Origin: Heloderma charlesbogerti | Lineage: Eukaryota; Chordata; Lepidosauria; Squamata; Helodermatidae | Direction of reading: 5' to 3' | Length of the DNA stretch: 64,000 nt | NCBI GenBank assembly: GCA_026122225.1 | Contig: JANEZZ010002769.1 | Span: 744,001-808,000 of the forward strand | Shown here: one piece after another, positions 36,301 to 41,080 of the stretch | Layout of the letters: every line of letters starts with the position of its first letter | How positions within the stretch are numbered: position 1 is the stretch's first letter | Program-made: the position numbers and the translations under genes | Notes under the pieces: generated by a model | What the model was told of the DNA's origin: nothing | Databases searched by the model: none | The model's input: only the letters and a program-made list of their open reading frames with translations

Positions 36301-37823
36301 GCAGACAACATTGCAGACAAATGATTAGGCATGGAATTGTGTGCCAGCAGTGGGTGGAGGGGAGAACAAAGAAGATACAGAGTACTGCAGGGCTGACTTC
36401 AGGCTTGCAGGATCTACTTTTTTTTTTTTTTTACTGGAACCCCGATGTCCACCAACCAACTGGATGCAGGGGCAAAATAGGCTGGCGGAGTTGATGTACA
36501 GTTTAGGATTAAATAGCGGGGTGCCTCTGAGCACATGCTCAGCCCAGTTTTCAGTGCCAGGGCTGAGCTCACAGTCCTTTCACACACACCGATCCATTCC
36601 TGATTTCTCTCCCCACGCTTCCTTCATTTCATCAGCCTAATTTTAGGGTAGTTGAGGGGAGCGTTCTTGCTATTGTTAGACATTTAGGAGCTGGAAACGC
36701 TTGCCGATCTGCTGCAAATTACCCAGGGGTTTACTAGTAGATCCCATACTGCCTTCTGCCCACCCTTGCTGTAGGGGGCTGGCTGCTGTGTATCTTGTGG
36801 AAAACTGAGGCTGTTCTCTGCCCCTGCAGCTGAAGGGATCCAGGTGGTGCGGGCCCTGCGGAACCTGGAGGTGGTGGCCCCCTGTGAGGCTCGATTTGAG
36901 TGTGAAATATCTGCTCCTGCCTCTTGCACCCCGCAGTGGAGCCTCAATGGAGAGGAGTTACAGCCAGGCTCATGGGTGCAAATGGAGAGTGTGGGACACA
37001 TCCATAGGCTGAGGCTCTGCCAAACGGCACCTGGCATGAGTGGGATGGTGAAAGTTACGGTTGGCAATGCCCGCTCCAAAGCCCACCTCACAGTCCGAGG
37101 TACGTGTGTCTGGCAGCCATGTTAGCTGGTGCTAGGGAAGAGAGGGAAGGGGGCTCCTGAACGCGAACACATGAGCATGTTCCTATCCTAGCAGGCCTAG
37201 TTGTAAGGGGAATAGGAGCAGTCCTTTTTCTTGAGGAATCATGTGAGAAACGGACCAGAGCACCTGTGTGGCCTTGGACACTGCTGTAGACCTTGCTGGG
37301 TTACTGTCTGGGGCAGGGAAAGCTGGGCTGTGTCCCAAAAAGAGATTATGGCTTTAGAACAGGGGTGCAGAACCGGGGGCCAAATCCAGCCTGCTTGGGG
37401 AGCCAATCTGGCCTGCTGGGGTTCTCCAGATGGCCATGCCTTTTTCCCCTGGTTCCACCCTCTTTCTCCTGACCACAGATCATCTGACAGGATCTGATTT
37501 CCTGGATTTTATGCATTTTTTTGCCCATTCTAAAAGGTTGAAATGTTAGTTACTGGCAGCAAGAGATCAAATATGCTTGTATTTTTGGTATCTTAGCCCC
37601 ACTTCTTTTGCCTTTGGCTCCGCCCCTTTTGCACTGGGTCCCTCCCACCACTGGAATATGGCCCACAAGAGCTTCTCCAAAACTGAATTTGACCCTCAGG
37701 CTGAAAGAGGTCCAATGCCCCTGGTTCAGAACAGATCACTGATGGGAGGGGAGCGAATGTGCTTCTGCCCTGTGGTCATATTTCCCCCTAACTACTTCTT
37801 CTCCTCTCTGCACAGAGCGCTAG
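3724..37823 (+). CDS. OBSL1: OBSL1 (obscurin-like 1), 3' part of gene, 16 Ig domains, 5' end outside window
   Basis: Join: 3724-4002, 4970-5242, 6430-6705, 9707-9982, 16101-16376, 19142-19417, 21383-21658, 23197-23472, 25326-25592, 26094-26363, 27071-27337, 27899-28165, 29935-30047, 30270-30423, 32895-33056, 34682-34786, 35965-36231, 36830-37099, 37816-37823. The total is 4358 coding bases, about 1452 residues, in one open frame across every junction. Each unit is an I-set Ig domain of 89-93 residues with a strand-C Trp and a D-x-G-x-(Y/F)-x-C type strand F. OBSL1 rather than obscurin is chosen because TMEM198 follows immediately in convergent orientation, as in mammals. Known role: a cytoskeletal adaptor related to obscurin whose N-terminal Ig domains bind titin and myomesin at the M-band. 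It also acts with CUL7 and CCDC8 (3-M growth syndrome genes). About 450 N-terminal residues, including the Fn3 region, must lie to the left. Product family very likely; ortholog identity rests on synteny and on memory of the family. Confidence 0.92.
4052..4171. mobile_element. short palindromic MITE (family A)
   Basis: cttccccgacctgatgccc and aggttggggaagg ends flank ggactacaacccccatc. It begins only 50 bp after the Ig unit 1 donor. Confidence 0.6.
4385..4694 (+). mobile_element. DNA-transposon-like repeat family C, copy 1
   Basis: About 310 bp, related to 9089-9456 and 33219-33592. Shared words: atgctgatttgtatgt, gggaagactgtgaccaggt, gatgggcaacttccaggc, agtaggacacctggc. Ends agggtggc / gctacccc. 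Confidence 0.6.
4970..5242 (+). CDS. OBSL1: OBSL1 exon, Ig unit 2
   Basis: A 273-bp phase 1-1 exon with a cccctgcag acceptor and a gtgagc donor. Canonical Ig with Cys in VLACELS, Trp in VHWYKDG and Cys in DTGEFACDT. An upstream open reading frame extends into the intron only because no stop intervenes; the polypyrimidine tract and AG place the real start at 4970. Confidence 0.94.
6162..6288. mobile_element. palindromic MITE (family A), 8-bp duplication with one mismatch
   Basis: Contains ccctccagatgttttggcc and an inverted gagctgtaggccagagag. Flanks ctttataa / ctttagaa agree at 7 of 8. Confidence 0.68.
6430..6705 (+). CDS. OBSL1: OBSL1 exon, Ig unit 3
   Basis: A 276-bp phase 1-1 exon with a gtccggcag acceptor and a gtgagc donor. 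Canonical Ig with Cys in LELSCQVS, Trp in VRWFKDG and Cys in DAGEYICET. It begins EPPVRILHP, the typical linker that starts each unit in this array. Confidence 0.94.
7190..7321. mobile_element. palindromic MITE (family A)
   Basis: cgcccttccccatcctggtg and ggttggggaaggctg ends with cttcaactcccagcagcccc inside. Flanks ctttactg / ctttattt agree at 6 of 8. Confidence 0.62.
7567..8085 (+). mobile_element. dispersed repeat family D, longest copy
   Basis: Begins aagaacacaagaagatccctg, continues cagatgcccctgggaagccc, and ends cagatgttataacctttt. Class unknown. Four other partial copies in this window. Confidence 0.55.
9089..9456 (+). mobile_element. DNA-transposon-like repeat family C, copy 2
   Basis: The longest clean copy, with inverted ends AGGGTGGCCA / TGGCCACCCT. 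No target duplication recognised, so class is open. No coding capacity. Confidence 0.65.
9707..9982 (+). CDS. OBSL1: OBSL1 exon, Ig unit 4
   Basis: A 276-bp phase 1-1 exon with a ctctccttccag acceptor and a gtgagt donor. Canonical Ig with Cys in VTLACVLS, Trp in VRWVKDG and Cys in HSGKFICNA. The 3-kb intron before it and the 6-kb intron after it are repeat-rich. Confidence 0.94.
11150..11471 (+). mobile_element. hAT-like MITE family B copy 1
   Basis: 322 bp with ends CAGGGGTACAGAACC and GGTTCTGCACCCCTG (one mismatch). Flanks aattgaaa / aattaaag agree at 6 of 8. Three further copies occur in this window. Confidence 0.75.
12708..12890 (-). mobile_element. tRNA-derived SINE, reverse, 5' truncated
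   Basis: On minus: gcatctccagacagggctgg ... aaggcagcttcctatgttcc. Same family as 1380 and 25608. Confidence 0.6.
12891..13132 (-). mobile_element. second tRNA-derived SINE type (family T2), reverse
   Basis: On minus: box A-like tagtggttagagtattgg, box B-like aggttcaaatcccc, then ctcactgggtga-type body and an (AAAT)-like tail. Abuts the preceding SINE. Confidence 0.65.
14866..14976. mobile_element. palindromic hAT-like MITE (family A), perfect 8-bp duplication
   Basis: 111 bp with ends cagtctttcccaacc / gggttgagaaggctg; duplication GTGTAAAA at 14858-14865 and 14977-14984. It sets the class of the family. Confidence 0.82.
15321..15670. mobile_element. hAT-like repeat (about 350 bp)
   Basis: Ends CAAGGCTGGCATCAAGGT and ACCTGGAACCGGCACTG are imperfect inverted repeats. 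Flanks atcattat / attgttac agree at 5 of 8. Probably nonautonomous. Confidence 0.5.
16101..16376 (+). CDS. OBSL1: OBSL1 exon, Ig unit 5
   Basis: A 276-bp phase 1-1 exon with a gtgctggcag acceptor and a gtaagg donor. Ig domain with Cys in VTLSCPKG, Trp in VKWYKDG and Cys in DAGEYLCDS. The N-terminal strand region carries two additional Cys (HHCC) before the core, and the B-to-C loop is shortened. Confidence 0.93.
17205..17440 (-). mobile_element. repeat family D, reverse
   Basis: gaggcagcatgcctctg, tgctattgtcctcatgtcc, ggcctttggtctgatccag. Similar to 29395-29660. Confidence 0.55.
17649..18188 (-). mobile_element. solo LTR of a retrotransposon (probably Ty3/gypsy-like)
   Basis: A 540-bp block with inverted ends TGTCAGG...CCTGACA and near-matching flanks gatac / ggtac. 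It is GC-rich in the middle, unlike the intron. On minus it has an ATTAAAG poly(A)-like signal near 17,730. No internal coding region is present, so it is a recombined solo LTR. Class is a guess. Confidence 0.65.
18273..18320. repeat. (ATCT)n microsatellite, 12 units
   Basis: Uninterrupted; it abuts the LINE remnant and probably arose from its tail. Confidence 0.95.
18273..18739 (-). mobile_element. L2/CR1-like LINE 3' remnant with GATA tail
   Basis: An open frame on minus (18739-18416) encodes the typical C-terminal end of a CR1/L2-group reverse transcriptase: HWLPV, GSGPAY, ERDFSVVAPTLWNSLP, SLRSFHHALKTWLF. About 95 bp of 3' sequence follows and then a GATA repeat (18273-18320), which looks like an expanded LINE tail. 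It sits only 400 bp before Ig unit 6. Confidence 0.75.
19142..19417 (+). CDS. OBSL1: OBSL1 exon, Ig unit 6
   Basis: A 276-bp phase 1-1 exon with a tgtttcctaag acceptor and a gtgaga donor. The strand-B Cys is replaced by Tyr (LVLAYKVS). Trp (VRWLRNG) and the strand-F Cys (DSGSYVCDA) are kept, so the canonical buried disulfide cannot form. Confidence 0.92.
19540..19775 (+). mobile_element. decayed tRNA-derived SINE
   Basis: gtgtaatggttaagaacatg (box A) and ccctggttcaacagtct (box B-like), then ttacagggttgtttataagg. Starts about 120 bp after Ig unit 6. Confidence 0.55.
20683..20811. mobile_element. palindromic MITE (family A)
   Basis: cagcatctcccaaccttg ... ggttggggaggactg with actacatctcccatc and gggaattgtagtccaac inside. 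No clear duplication. Confidence 0.65.
20999..21029. repeat. (AAT)n repeat
   Basis: aataataataataattaataat. Confidence 0.85.
21383..21658 (+). CDS. OBSL1: OBSL1 exon, Ig unit 7
   Basis: A 276-bp phase 1-1 exon with a cctttctttcag acceptor and a gtaaga donor. Ala replaces the strand-B Cys (MTLVARLS). Trp is in VQWLKS and the strand-F Cys in DSGIFTCDT. No canonical disulfide is expected. Confidence 0.92.
22012..22483. mobile_element. foldback MITE (about 470 bp)
   Basis: Outer inverted ends cctggttcacacgtaa / ttacatgcgaaccagg (14 of 16), then inverted words ctatggtttaattaaac and ttaataaactatggtt. The interior is full of aaaccatggtttg-like short palindromes and gggttgtt words. No clear duplication. 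Confidence 0.6.
23096..23151. repeat. (TTCC)n polypyrimidine microsatellite near a splice acceptor
   Basis: About 13 units of cttc/ttcc, ending 45 bp before the Ig unit 8 exon. It overlaps the zone where branch point and polypyrimidine tract lie. Confidence 0.95.
23197..23472 (+). CDS. OBSL1: OBSL1 exon, Ig unit 8
   Basis: A 276-bp phase 1-1 exon with a cctcctgccag acceptor and a gtaaga donor. Ala replaces the strand-B Cys (AVLSAIVS). Trp is in VVSWEG and the strand-F Cys in DAGEYICHS. The intron before it ends with a TTCC microsatellite only about 45 bp from the acceptor. Confidence 0.92.
23747..23779. repeat. (TGTC)n to (CCCG)n compound repeat
   Basis: gtctgtctgtccgt followed by ccgcccgcccgcccg. 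Confidence 0.9.
24470..24672 (+). mobile_element. tRNA-derived SINE (as at 1380)
   Basis: tttgcatgcagaaggtctcag ... gactctgtataaggcaactt. Diverged. Confidence 0.58.
25326..25592 (+). CDS. OBSL1: OBSL1 exon, Ig unit 9
   Basis: A 267-bp phase 1-1 exon with a ttgccctctgcag acceptor and a gtgagt donor. Canonical Ig with Cys in VLFWCELC, Trp in VAWLKDG and Cys in DAGEYSCES. From here on units shorten from about 92 to 89-90 residues. Confidence 0.93.
25608..25790 (+). mobile_element. tRNA-derived SINE (as at 1380)
   Basis: ggtcagtggaagggcacc (box A) and cctggttcaatccctgg (box B), ending tgtaaggcaacttcctatgt. Inserted 16 bp after the Ig unit 9 exon, filling most of a 500-bp intron. Confidence 0.68.
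26094..26363 (+). CDS. OBSL1: OBSL1 exon, Ig unit 10
   Basis: A 270-bp phase 1-1 exon with a cctgcccccag acceptor and a gtaagg donor. Both canonical Cys are missing (ATFKVVVS in strand B, DTGIVTVHA in strand F). The Trp (LKWQLNG) and the hydrophobic strand pattern remain. The intron before it is only about 500 bp. Confidence 0.92.
27071..27337 (+). CDS. OBSL1: OBSL1 exon, Ig unit 11
   Basis: A 267-bp phase 1-1 exon with a ttccttcctacag acceptor and a gtaggt donor. The strand-B Cys is Val (VHLEVELS). Trp is in VQWMKQG and the strand-F Cys in DRGTYRCES. Confidence 0.92.
27372..27452 (+). mobile_element. LINE-like 3' tail fragment
   Basis: gtgagccacccagagagctt ... aaaataaatg, matching the fragment at 27690. 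Probably a LINE 3' end; class unsure. Confidence 0.45.
27690..27827 (+). mobile_element. LINE-like 3' tail fragment
   Basis: ttttaatctttgtgaaccac, ggctattgggcaatatag, gaatgaataaat. Second copy of the same 3' end, 70 bp before Ig unit 12. Confidence 0.45.
27899..28165 (+). CDS. OBSL1: OBSL1 exon, Ig unit 12
   Basis: A 267-bp phase 1-1 exon with a catgctccag acceptor. The donor reads gtgctg, weaker than its neighbours at positions +4 to +6. Both canonical Cys are absent (VTFELELS, DSGTVAFTA); Trp is in GVWTRDG. The next exon joins in frame. Confidence 0.9.
28385..28605 (+). mobile_element. tRNA-derived SINE family T2
   Basis: cagtggctagagtgttggac (box A), gggttctagtccccac (box B), then tttgggccagtcacagac and caccgccttgggtttc, ending in taataaataaa. 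Confidence 0.68.
28648..28682. repeat. (AAAT)n repeat
   Basis: Follows a LINE-like end (atggcggtatagaaatg). Confidence 0.9.
28894..29232 (-). mobile_element. hAT-like MITE family B copy 2
   Basis: Reverse copy of the family; one end reads cacccctg, the other is eroded. A perfect 8-bp duplication ATTTAGGA (28886-28893, 29233-29240) fixes its borders. Confidence 0.78.
29395..29660 (-). mobile_element. repeat family D, reverse
   Basis: gctatcgatggctactag, aggcagcatgcctctgaa, gatctgatccagcagagc. Confidence 0.55.
29935..30047 (+). CDS. OBSL1: OBSL1 exon, Ig unit 13 N-terminal half
   Basis: A 113-bp exon that starts in phase 1 and ends in phase 0, with a tccctgcag acceptor and a gtgagg donor. 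It encodes strands A to C, ending just after VKWFK. The domain is completed by the exon at 30270 after a 222-bp intron. Confidence 0.9.
30270..30423 (+). CDS. OBSL1: OBSL1 exon, Ig unit 13 C-terminal half
   Basis: A 154-bp exon from phase 0 to phase 1, with a ggctgctatag acceptor and a gtatgg donor. It continues with D-R-E-E and ends with DSGEYTCDA and the G strand. Together with 29935-30047 it gives exactly 89 codons, equal to the single-exon units. Confidence 0.9.
31614..31662. mobile_element. half copy of palindromic MITE family A
   Basis: Only the left half: ccttccccagccttgtgccc followed by ggttttggactacaggc. Truncated. Confidence 0.45.
32036..32131. mobile_element. partial palindromic MITE (family A)
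   Basis: Right half: ggccatactggctggggc, gatgggagttgaagttgc, ggcaccaggctggg. Left end eroded. Confidence 0.5.
32237..32261. repeat. (TG)n repeat
   Basis: Short tgtgtgcgtgtgtg run inside repeat family D. Confidence 0.85.
32465..32594. mobile_element. near-palindromic MITE (family P) copy 1, nested
   Basis: gacacaatcctatacatgtt ... aacatgcatagaattgcgcc with inverted cores aactcccagcatg / aatgctgggagct. It interrupts a reverse copy of repeat family D between cataggcctttgg and tctgatccag. Confidence 0.72.
32895..33056 (+). CDS. OBSL1: OBSL1 exon, Ig unit 14 N-terminal part
   Basis: A 162-bp phase 1-1 exon with a ccctctgtag acceptor and a gtaagt donor. It encodes strands A to about D (Cys in AVFMCEVS, Trp in GEWFRDG, ending at IRQEG). 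The last part of the domain lies 1.6 kb downstream. Confidence 0.9.
33219..33592 (+). mobile_element. DNA-transposon-like repeat family C, copy 3
   Basis: Starts ggggtggccacatatgc and ends ggatacctggccacc. Same internal words as copies 1 and 2. Confidence 0.63.
33598..33730 (+). mobile_element. repeat family D, forward
   Basis: ataagaacataagaagagctg, gtccatctagcccagcatt, gcctatgggaagcctac. Confidence 0.55.
34682..34786 (+). CDS. OBSL1: OBSL1 exon, Ig unit 14 C-terminal part
   Basis: A 105-bp phase 1-1 exon with a tctttctttaccag acceptor and a gtaagg donor. It encodes the E to G strands. The strand-F Cys is absent (DAGLVRFVA), but an unusual CC pair lies in strand E. The two parts total 267 bp, the size of the neighbouring one-exon units. 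Confidence 0.88.
34978..35112. mobile_element. palindromic hAT-like MITE (family A), 8-bp duplication
   Basis: 135 bp, ends cagccttcctcaacg / ttggggaaggctg. Flanks ttctagat (34970-34977) and ttctagag (35113-35120) agree at 7 of 8. Confidence 0.78.
35204..35227. repeat. (TGTA)n repeat
   Basis: Six tgta units. Confidence 0.9.
35330..35770. mobile_element. nonautonomous hAT-like element (441 bp)
   Basis: Terminal inverted repeats CAGGGGTAGGCAAC / GTTGCCTACCCCTG and a perfect 8-bp duplication GTGTAGGG (35322-35329, 35771-35778). No coding capacity. Lies in the OBSL1 intron before Ig unit 15. Confidence 0.85.
35965..36231 (+). CDS. OBSL1: OBSL1 exon, Ig unit 15
   Basis: A 267-bp phase 1-1 exon with a cttccgcag acceptor and a gtaagg donor. 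Canonical pair: Cys in ATLECMVS, Trp in VRWFCGD and Cys in DEGLYTCDA. Extra Cys sit next to the Trp and in the D-E region. Confidence 0.93.
36830..37099 (+). CDS. OBSL1: OBSL1 exon, Ig unit 16 (last Ig)
   Basis: A 270-bp phase 1-1 exon with a cccctgcag acceptor and a gtacgt donor. Cys in ARFECEIS and Trp in PQWSLNG. The strand-F Cys is missing (MSGMVKVTV). This is the C-terminal Ig domain of the protein. Confidence 0.92.
37360..37723 (-). mobile_element. hAT-like MITE family B copy 3
   Basis: Reverse copy with CAGGGGTGCAGAACC at the left and tgcccctg at the right; flanks ctttagaa / gttcagaa agree at 6 of 8. It ends only about 90 bp before the terminal OBSL1 exon. Confidence 0.72.
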
Positions 37824-38030
37824 CATCAGGAAGGTCCTGAGTGCAGGGGAGCCATGGATAAGCATGGAAGGTCCAACGCCGCCAAGAGAAGGTGGGGATG
37901 ACAAGGTGGAGACAGTTGCATGGACAGTCAGAAGAATGGACACACAGACAGACAATTCCTCTTCCTGTCTCTCTCTTCTGCATGACAGAAGCAGGTTTTG
38001 CTTTATTAAATGCTCGATTCCTGATTTTGT
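37816..38030 (+). CDS. OBSL1: OBSL1 terminal exon: 8 coding bases, stop and 3'UTR
   Basis: The acceptor is a strong polypyrimidine tract ending ctctgcacag. The exon completes a Glu codon, adds Arg, then TAG at 37821-37823, so only two residues follow the last Ig unit. The 3'UTR runs from 37824; a candidate poly(A) signal ATTAAA at 38005-38010 with a T/GT-rich stretch just after it puts cleavage near 38025-38035. The 3' limit is an estimate. Confidence 0.78.
38005..38010 (+). terminator. candidate OBSL1 poly(A) signal ATTAAA
   Basis: The common variant hexamer lies 182 bp after the OBSL1 stop and is followed by a T-rich/GT-rich stretch (38015-38045), the expected downstream element. No cDNA is available to confirm it. 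Confidence 0.6.
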
Positions 38031-38154
38031 TTTGTACTCCTGGCATGCTTTTTGGTAGGTGAGATGGCTATGCTGGGAAGGATGTCCCATTAGTTGCCTG
38101 GACCAATGGGAGGAGGTAAGGCACTGGAGCTGTGCTAACCTGTACCAAGTTCAC

Positions 38155-38466
38155 CAAGGGTGTTGAACCTCTTTCAGCCCAAGGGCCGAATTCTACTTCA
38201 GAAAAGCTCTTGGGGGCCATATTTCAGAGGTGGCTGGGGACAAAGGCAAAAAGGATGGAATCAAAACTTCTAGCGTACTTTAGCTTAAAGCTCTTACTAA
38301 CAGTAACATAAGAGGCATTTCAACCTTTTAGAATGGGAAAAAACTGCACAGAAGCTGGGAAACTACCAAATAATTGGTGGTTGGGAGAAAGGGGAGCAGG
38401 TGAAGGGGGCATGGCCATCTGGGGAACCCTGGAGGGCCGAATTTGGCCCCTGGTTCTGCATCCCTG
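38155..38466 (+). mobile_element. hAT-like MITE family B copy 4
   Basis: Forward copy, ends caagggtgttgaacc and ggttctgcatccctg. No clear duplication. It lies just past the OBSL1 3' end, so copies 3 and 4 bracket the last exon in opposite orientations. Confidence 0.68.
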
Positions 38467-38670
38467 CTCTATATACTCTTCAATGCACTCCAGTTGAAGG
38501 TGTCTACCTGCATGGCCAATGCTACCCTGCAGAACCCAAAAAAATGACAGATAGTAGGTGGGGTGGAGTTGTGACAGGTGGCTGCTGTTCCTCTCCTCTC
38601 ACAGGTTCTCAGTCTGAGGCTTCATTGTGTGGGGGGCAGAGCCCATATCAGGACATGTACATTGTGCAGA

Positions 38671-38701
<31 letters not shown>

Positions 38702-38712
38702 TGTGTGTGTGT
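38671..38712. repeat. (ATGT)n repeat
   Basis: About eight atgt units passing into (TG)n; between OBSL1 and TMEM198. Confidence 0.92.
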
Positions 38713-40410
38713 ATAAGCATCTCTAAGCATCACCTCTTTGGGAGGACCTGAAATCAGGAAAGAGGGTGGAAGGCTCTAGGGAGAAGCCACTGATGGGTAA
38801 CATGAAGTGGTTATCTGGGCCGCAGCAAAAACTATGCCTTGGTGATTTGACTCCCTGCCCTAGAGCCTCCTTCTCTTAACAGAGGGTTGGGATGTTATTG
38901 TAACTCTCCCTTCATGCAATTTGTCATAAACAGTGCAATCTAGCTCAGAAAGGAGCTCTGTAACAGAGCTCACAGTGCCGCAGCATTACACCTTTCCTCC
39001 AAAGTAAGACTCTATCCATAACCACCTAAGCCTTAATTCCAACATTGCGTGAGCAGACTTCTTGCTATCTTAGAAGATTCCTGCTGTCAGAGCAGATTTG
39101 GAGGGCTGCAGGGGGGAGGGGGAAACCGTTCTGCCAGCGGTTTCGGTTCCACTGATGGATGCTCATGGTTGGATAGAACCCCGAGTTCACACACGTACCT
39201 TTCACCCAAGGGGACACAGTGGTACACCTTTGCTTGCTGTCAAACAGGAAGAAGTGACAATTCCAGATCTTGTTTTGAGTTGAGCCTGCTGTATGTGATG
39301 CCTCCCCATCTCCCAGTCTGCTCCCCTGACCCCCAAATCCAGGCTTGTCTCATCTCCACTTCTAATATCCACGCAGATGTATGCAGTAGTGTTCCTGCCC
39401 CAGCCCAATGATTGTGGAACATTCATTCATGGACACGCTACTCCTGAAAGGCTTTTTTTGTTTACTTGCGCAGCCGCAGCCCGGCAGCGTTTGGCACATA
39501 TACAAAAGAAGAGAGAGGGAGGAAGAGAAAGACAAAACAAAGAAAAACAAGAGTGCAAGGTTTCTGTGGTGACAAACAGTGGTGATTGGTAACAGAAACA
39601 TGCAGTTTCTCCACGGAGGAGAGTCCTTGCTGAACTGTGCTCGATCCTCCCCTGCCCCATCCTGAAATGGATGGCTGGCAACTTCTCTCCCACCCCTCAA
39701 ACCCACTACCAGTCTCCTCAAAGATGGAGCCGCCGAGAGACTCGCAGCCCCCACAGAGTTCACCAGTAGACAAAAAGCAAATGTGGGGACTATTAACCCT
39801 CCCTCCCCCAGCTCTCTGAGACTAGGTAGAAAAAAGGGATGAGGCCAGGTAAGGGGCTGAGGGGGAAGAGAACAGGACTGCAGGAACCCCTATTCCCCTT
39901 TCTCCAGCCATCCTTCTGATGGTCTCTTAGGATCCAGCAGAGTTCTTCAGGCCCAGCTCTTTGTCAATAATAAATTAATACAAATAACGGCAACAAGACT
40001 ATGTACATGGGTATGTCCCCCCGCCCCCACAGTCCCTCACTACCCTACCCTCACTCCAGAGCGAGGAGCAGGGGGAGAGGGCAGGAGGAGTGGGGGGGCT
40101 CAAAAAGACTCATTGCCTGGATATCAGCTGACTGCCCATACTTGCTCCAGCTCCACCGCACACGCTCACACTCGCACACTCCAACCATTACACAGCTCAG
40201 CCCAGGGGCCAGCCCCCCACCCCCTCCCTCCTTGAGTCACCCATTGAAACAGAATGCCAGGCACTGGTATGGGCAAGGGGCCCAGGGCCAGAGGACCCCA
40301 TTTCCCTGAGCTGGCTAGTTCCAGCCAGACTGGAGTGAACCAAGTCAAATCCTACCACCATCAGTACACAAGGGGTGCTTGGGCCCCATGAGACAGTCCT
40401 TGGGGTCAGT

Positions 40411-40686
40411 TCATGCAAAGACAAACTCCAGGACAAGGACTGAGTCCATGATGTGGAAAGAGCGCTCAGGAACACCCCGTGGTCCCTCCATATATGGGCC
40501 ACTCCAGTAGTGGCGGGTGGAAAAGCTAGCAGTTTCTCGTCCATTCCAGTGGGGGTTGCAAGTGATCAGCTCTTTCCTCTCTGGCTTCGTGAGGCCATAT
40601 TCACCCTTCCCACAAATCCTGCACTTCTGGCCTGGGTGGGTTGCAACCAGGTCTCTCTTCAGCCCTTTGCCCAAGCACCTGCTCAT
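40411..40686 (-). CDS. unrecognised 91-codon ORF in TMEM198 3'UTR region
   Basis: An ATG at 40686 opens 91 codons ending in TGA. The product starts MSRCLGKGLKRD, contains a KCRICGKGE Cys-x-x-Cys motif and an aromatic-rich middle (HWNGRETASFSTRHYWSGPY), and ends SVLVLEFVFA. Its composition is more protein-like than the overlapping plus-strand frame. An in-frame stop lies eight codons upstream, and there is no clear splice evidence. It could be a second cistron, an exon of an unannotated transcript, a decayed gene remnant, or chance in a conserved 3'UTR. I do not recognise the family. Confidence 0.25.
   Translation of the reverse strand: MSRCLGKGLKRDLVATHPGQKCRICGKGEYGLTKPERKELITCNPHWNGRETASFSTRHYWSGPYMEGPRGVPERSFHIMDSVLVLEFVFA
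40488..40497. promoter_or_regulatory. perfect CArG box (SRF site) CCATATATGG
   Basis: It matches the SRF consensus CC(A/T)6GG exactly and is palindromic. It lies between convergent OBSL1 and TMEM198, about 2.5 kb past the OBSL1 end and within the TMEM198 3'UTR region. SRF sites commonly mark muscle enhancers, and OBSL1 is expressed in muscle, but one site may be chance. Confidence 0.3.
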
Positions 40687-40762
40687 GTTCTTTCCTTGCC
40701 CCTTGTTTCATGGAGGCTTAGTCAGAGCCAATGTAGCGCTGGGGAGAATGCCGCGTATACTG

Positions 40763-40954
40763 AGAGATGCTGGACTACATCCACATGGCCAGGCCAGGCC
40801 AGGCCCATGAAAGCCAGCAGAGAGAATCCACAAGTCCTGATGGTACAACACAGGCGCTAAGCTATGTCCATGTGGCCTGACCCGTGCACCTGTAGGAGAC
40901 AGCGTCCTTGTATCCTGGTGGGAAGGTGCTGGGCTATACCCGCATGGCAGGGCC
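40763..40954 (-). repeat. threefold degenerate ~31-bp repeat spanning the TMEM198 stop
   Basis: Three related units at 40763-40794, 40852-40883 and 40923-40954, spaced 89 and 71 bp. Shared core on plus: tgctgg-ctaya-cc--catggc-ggcc. The unit at 40923-40954 includes the TMEM198 TAG codon. Pairwise identity by eye is about 70-75%. Confidence 0.45.
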
Positions 40955-41080
40955 GGAGCCTGTCGTCAGGGGCACAGTGGAGCCACAGTCATAGTCTATG
41001 TCGATGGCAGCATGAGTGTTGGCCAGAAGGCTGTTGAGAGAGGAGCCCGTCTGCCGTTCCCGGAAGCTCTGTATGTAGCT
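40934..41080 (-). CDS. TMEM198: TMEM198 last coding exon
   Basis: The acceptor is ctccttgtag before 41080. It starts in phase 0 with [15 protein letters not shown] and ends GSGPAMRV, followed by TAG at 40936-40934. The 48 residues match the conserved C-terminal end of the family. The 3'UTR continues to lower coordinates. It was too short to appear as an open reading frame of its own and was found by following the splice phase. Confidence 0.93.
   Translation of the reverse strand, partial: SYIQSFRERQTGSSLNSLLANTHAAIDIDYDCGSTVPLTTGSGPAMRV

Larger units (their letters stand above)
39440..40933 (-). other. TMEM198: probable TMEM198 3'UTR (end not resolved)
   Basis: Sequence downstream of the TMEM198 stop, on minus, is free of recognised repeats down to about 39,440, unlike the surrounding introns. 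No AATAAA on minus was found here. An AGTAAA variant (plus-strand tttact near 39,470) is a weak candidate end. The region contains a 91-codon sense ORF (40,411-40,686), a CArG box and an AT-rich patch near 39,965-39,990. The extent is inferred. Confidence 0.4.

Noticed and set aside
3724..37823. Obscurin (OBSCN) instead of OBSL1
   Set aside because: The Ig array could fit either by domain type, but convergent TMEM198 right after the gene and the absence of downstream kinase or RhoGEF exons favour OBSL1.
38030..40400. Another gene (for example INHA) between OBSL1 and TMEM198
   Set aside because: No exon with family motifs or valid splice pairs was seen. In mammals INHA lies on the other side of OBSL1, which would be left of this window.
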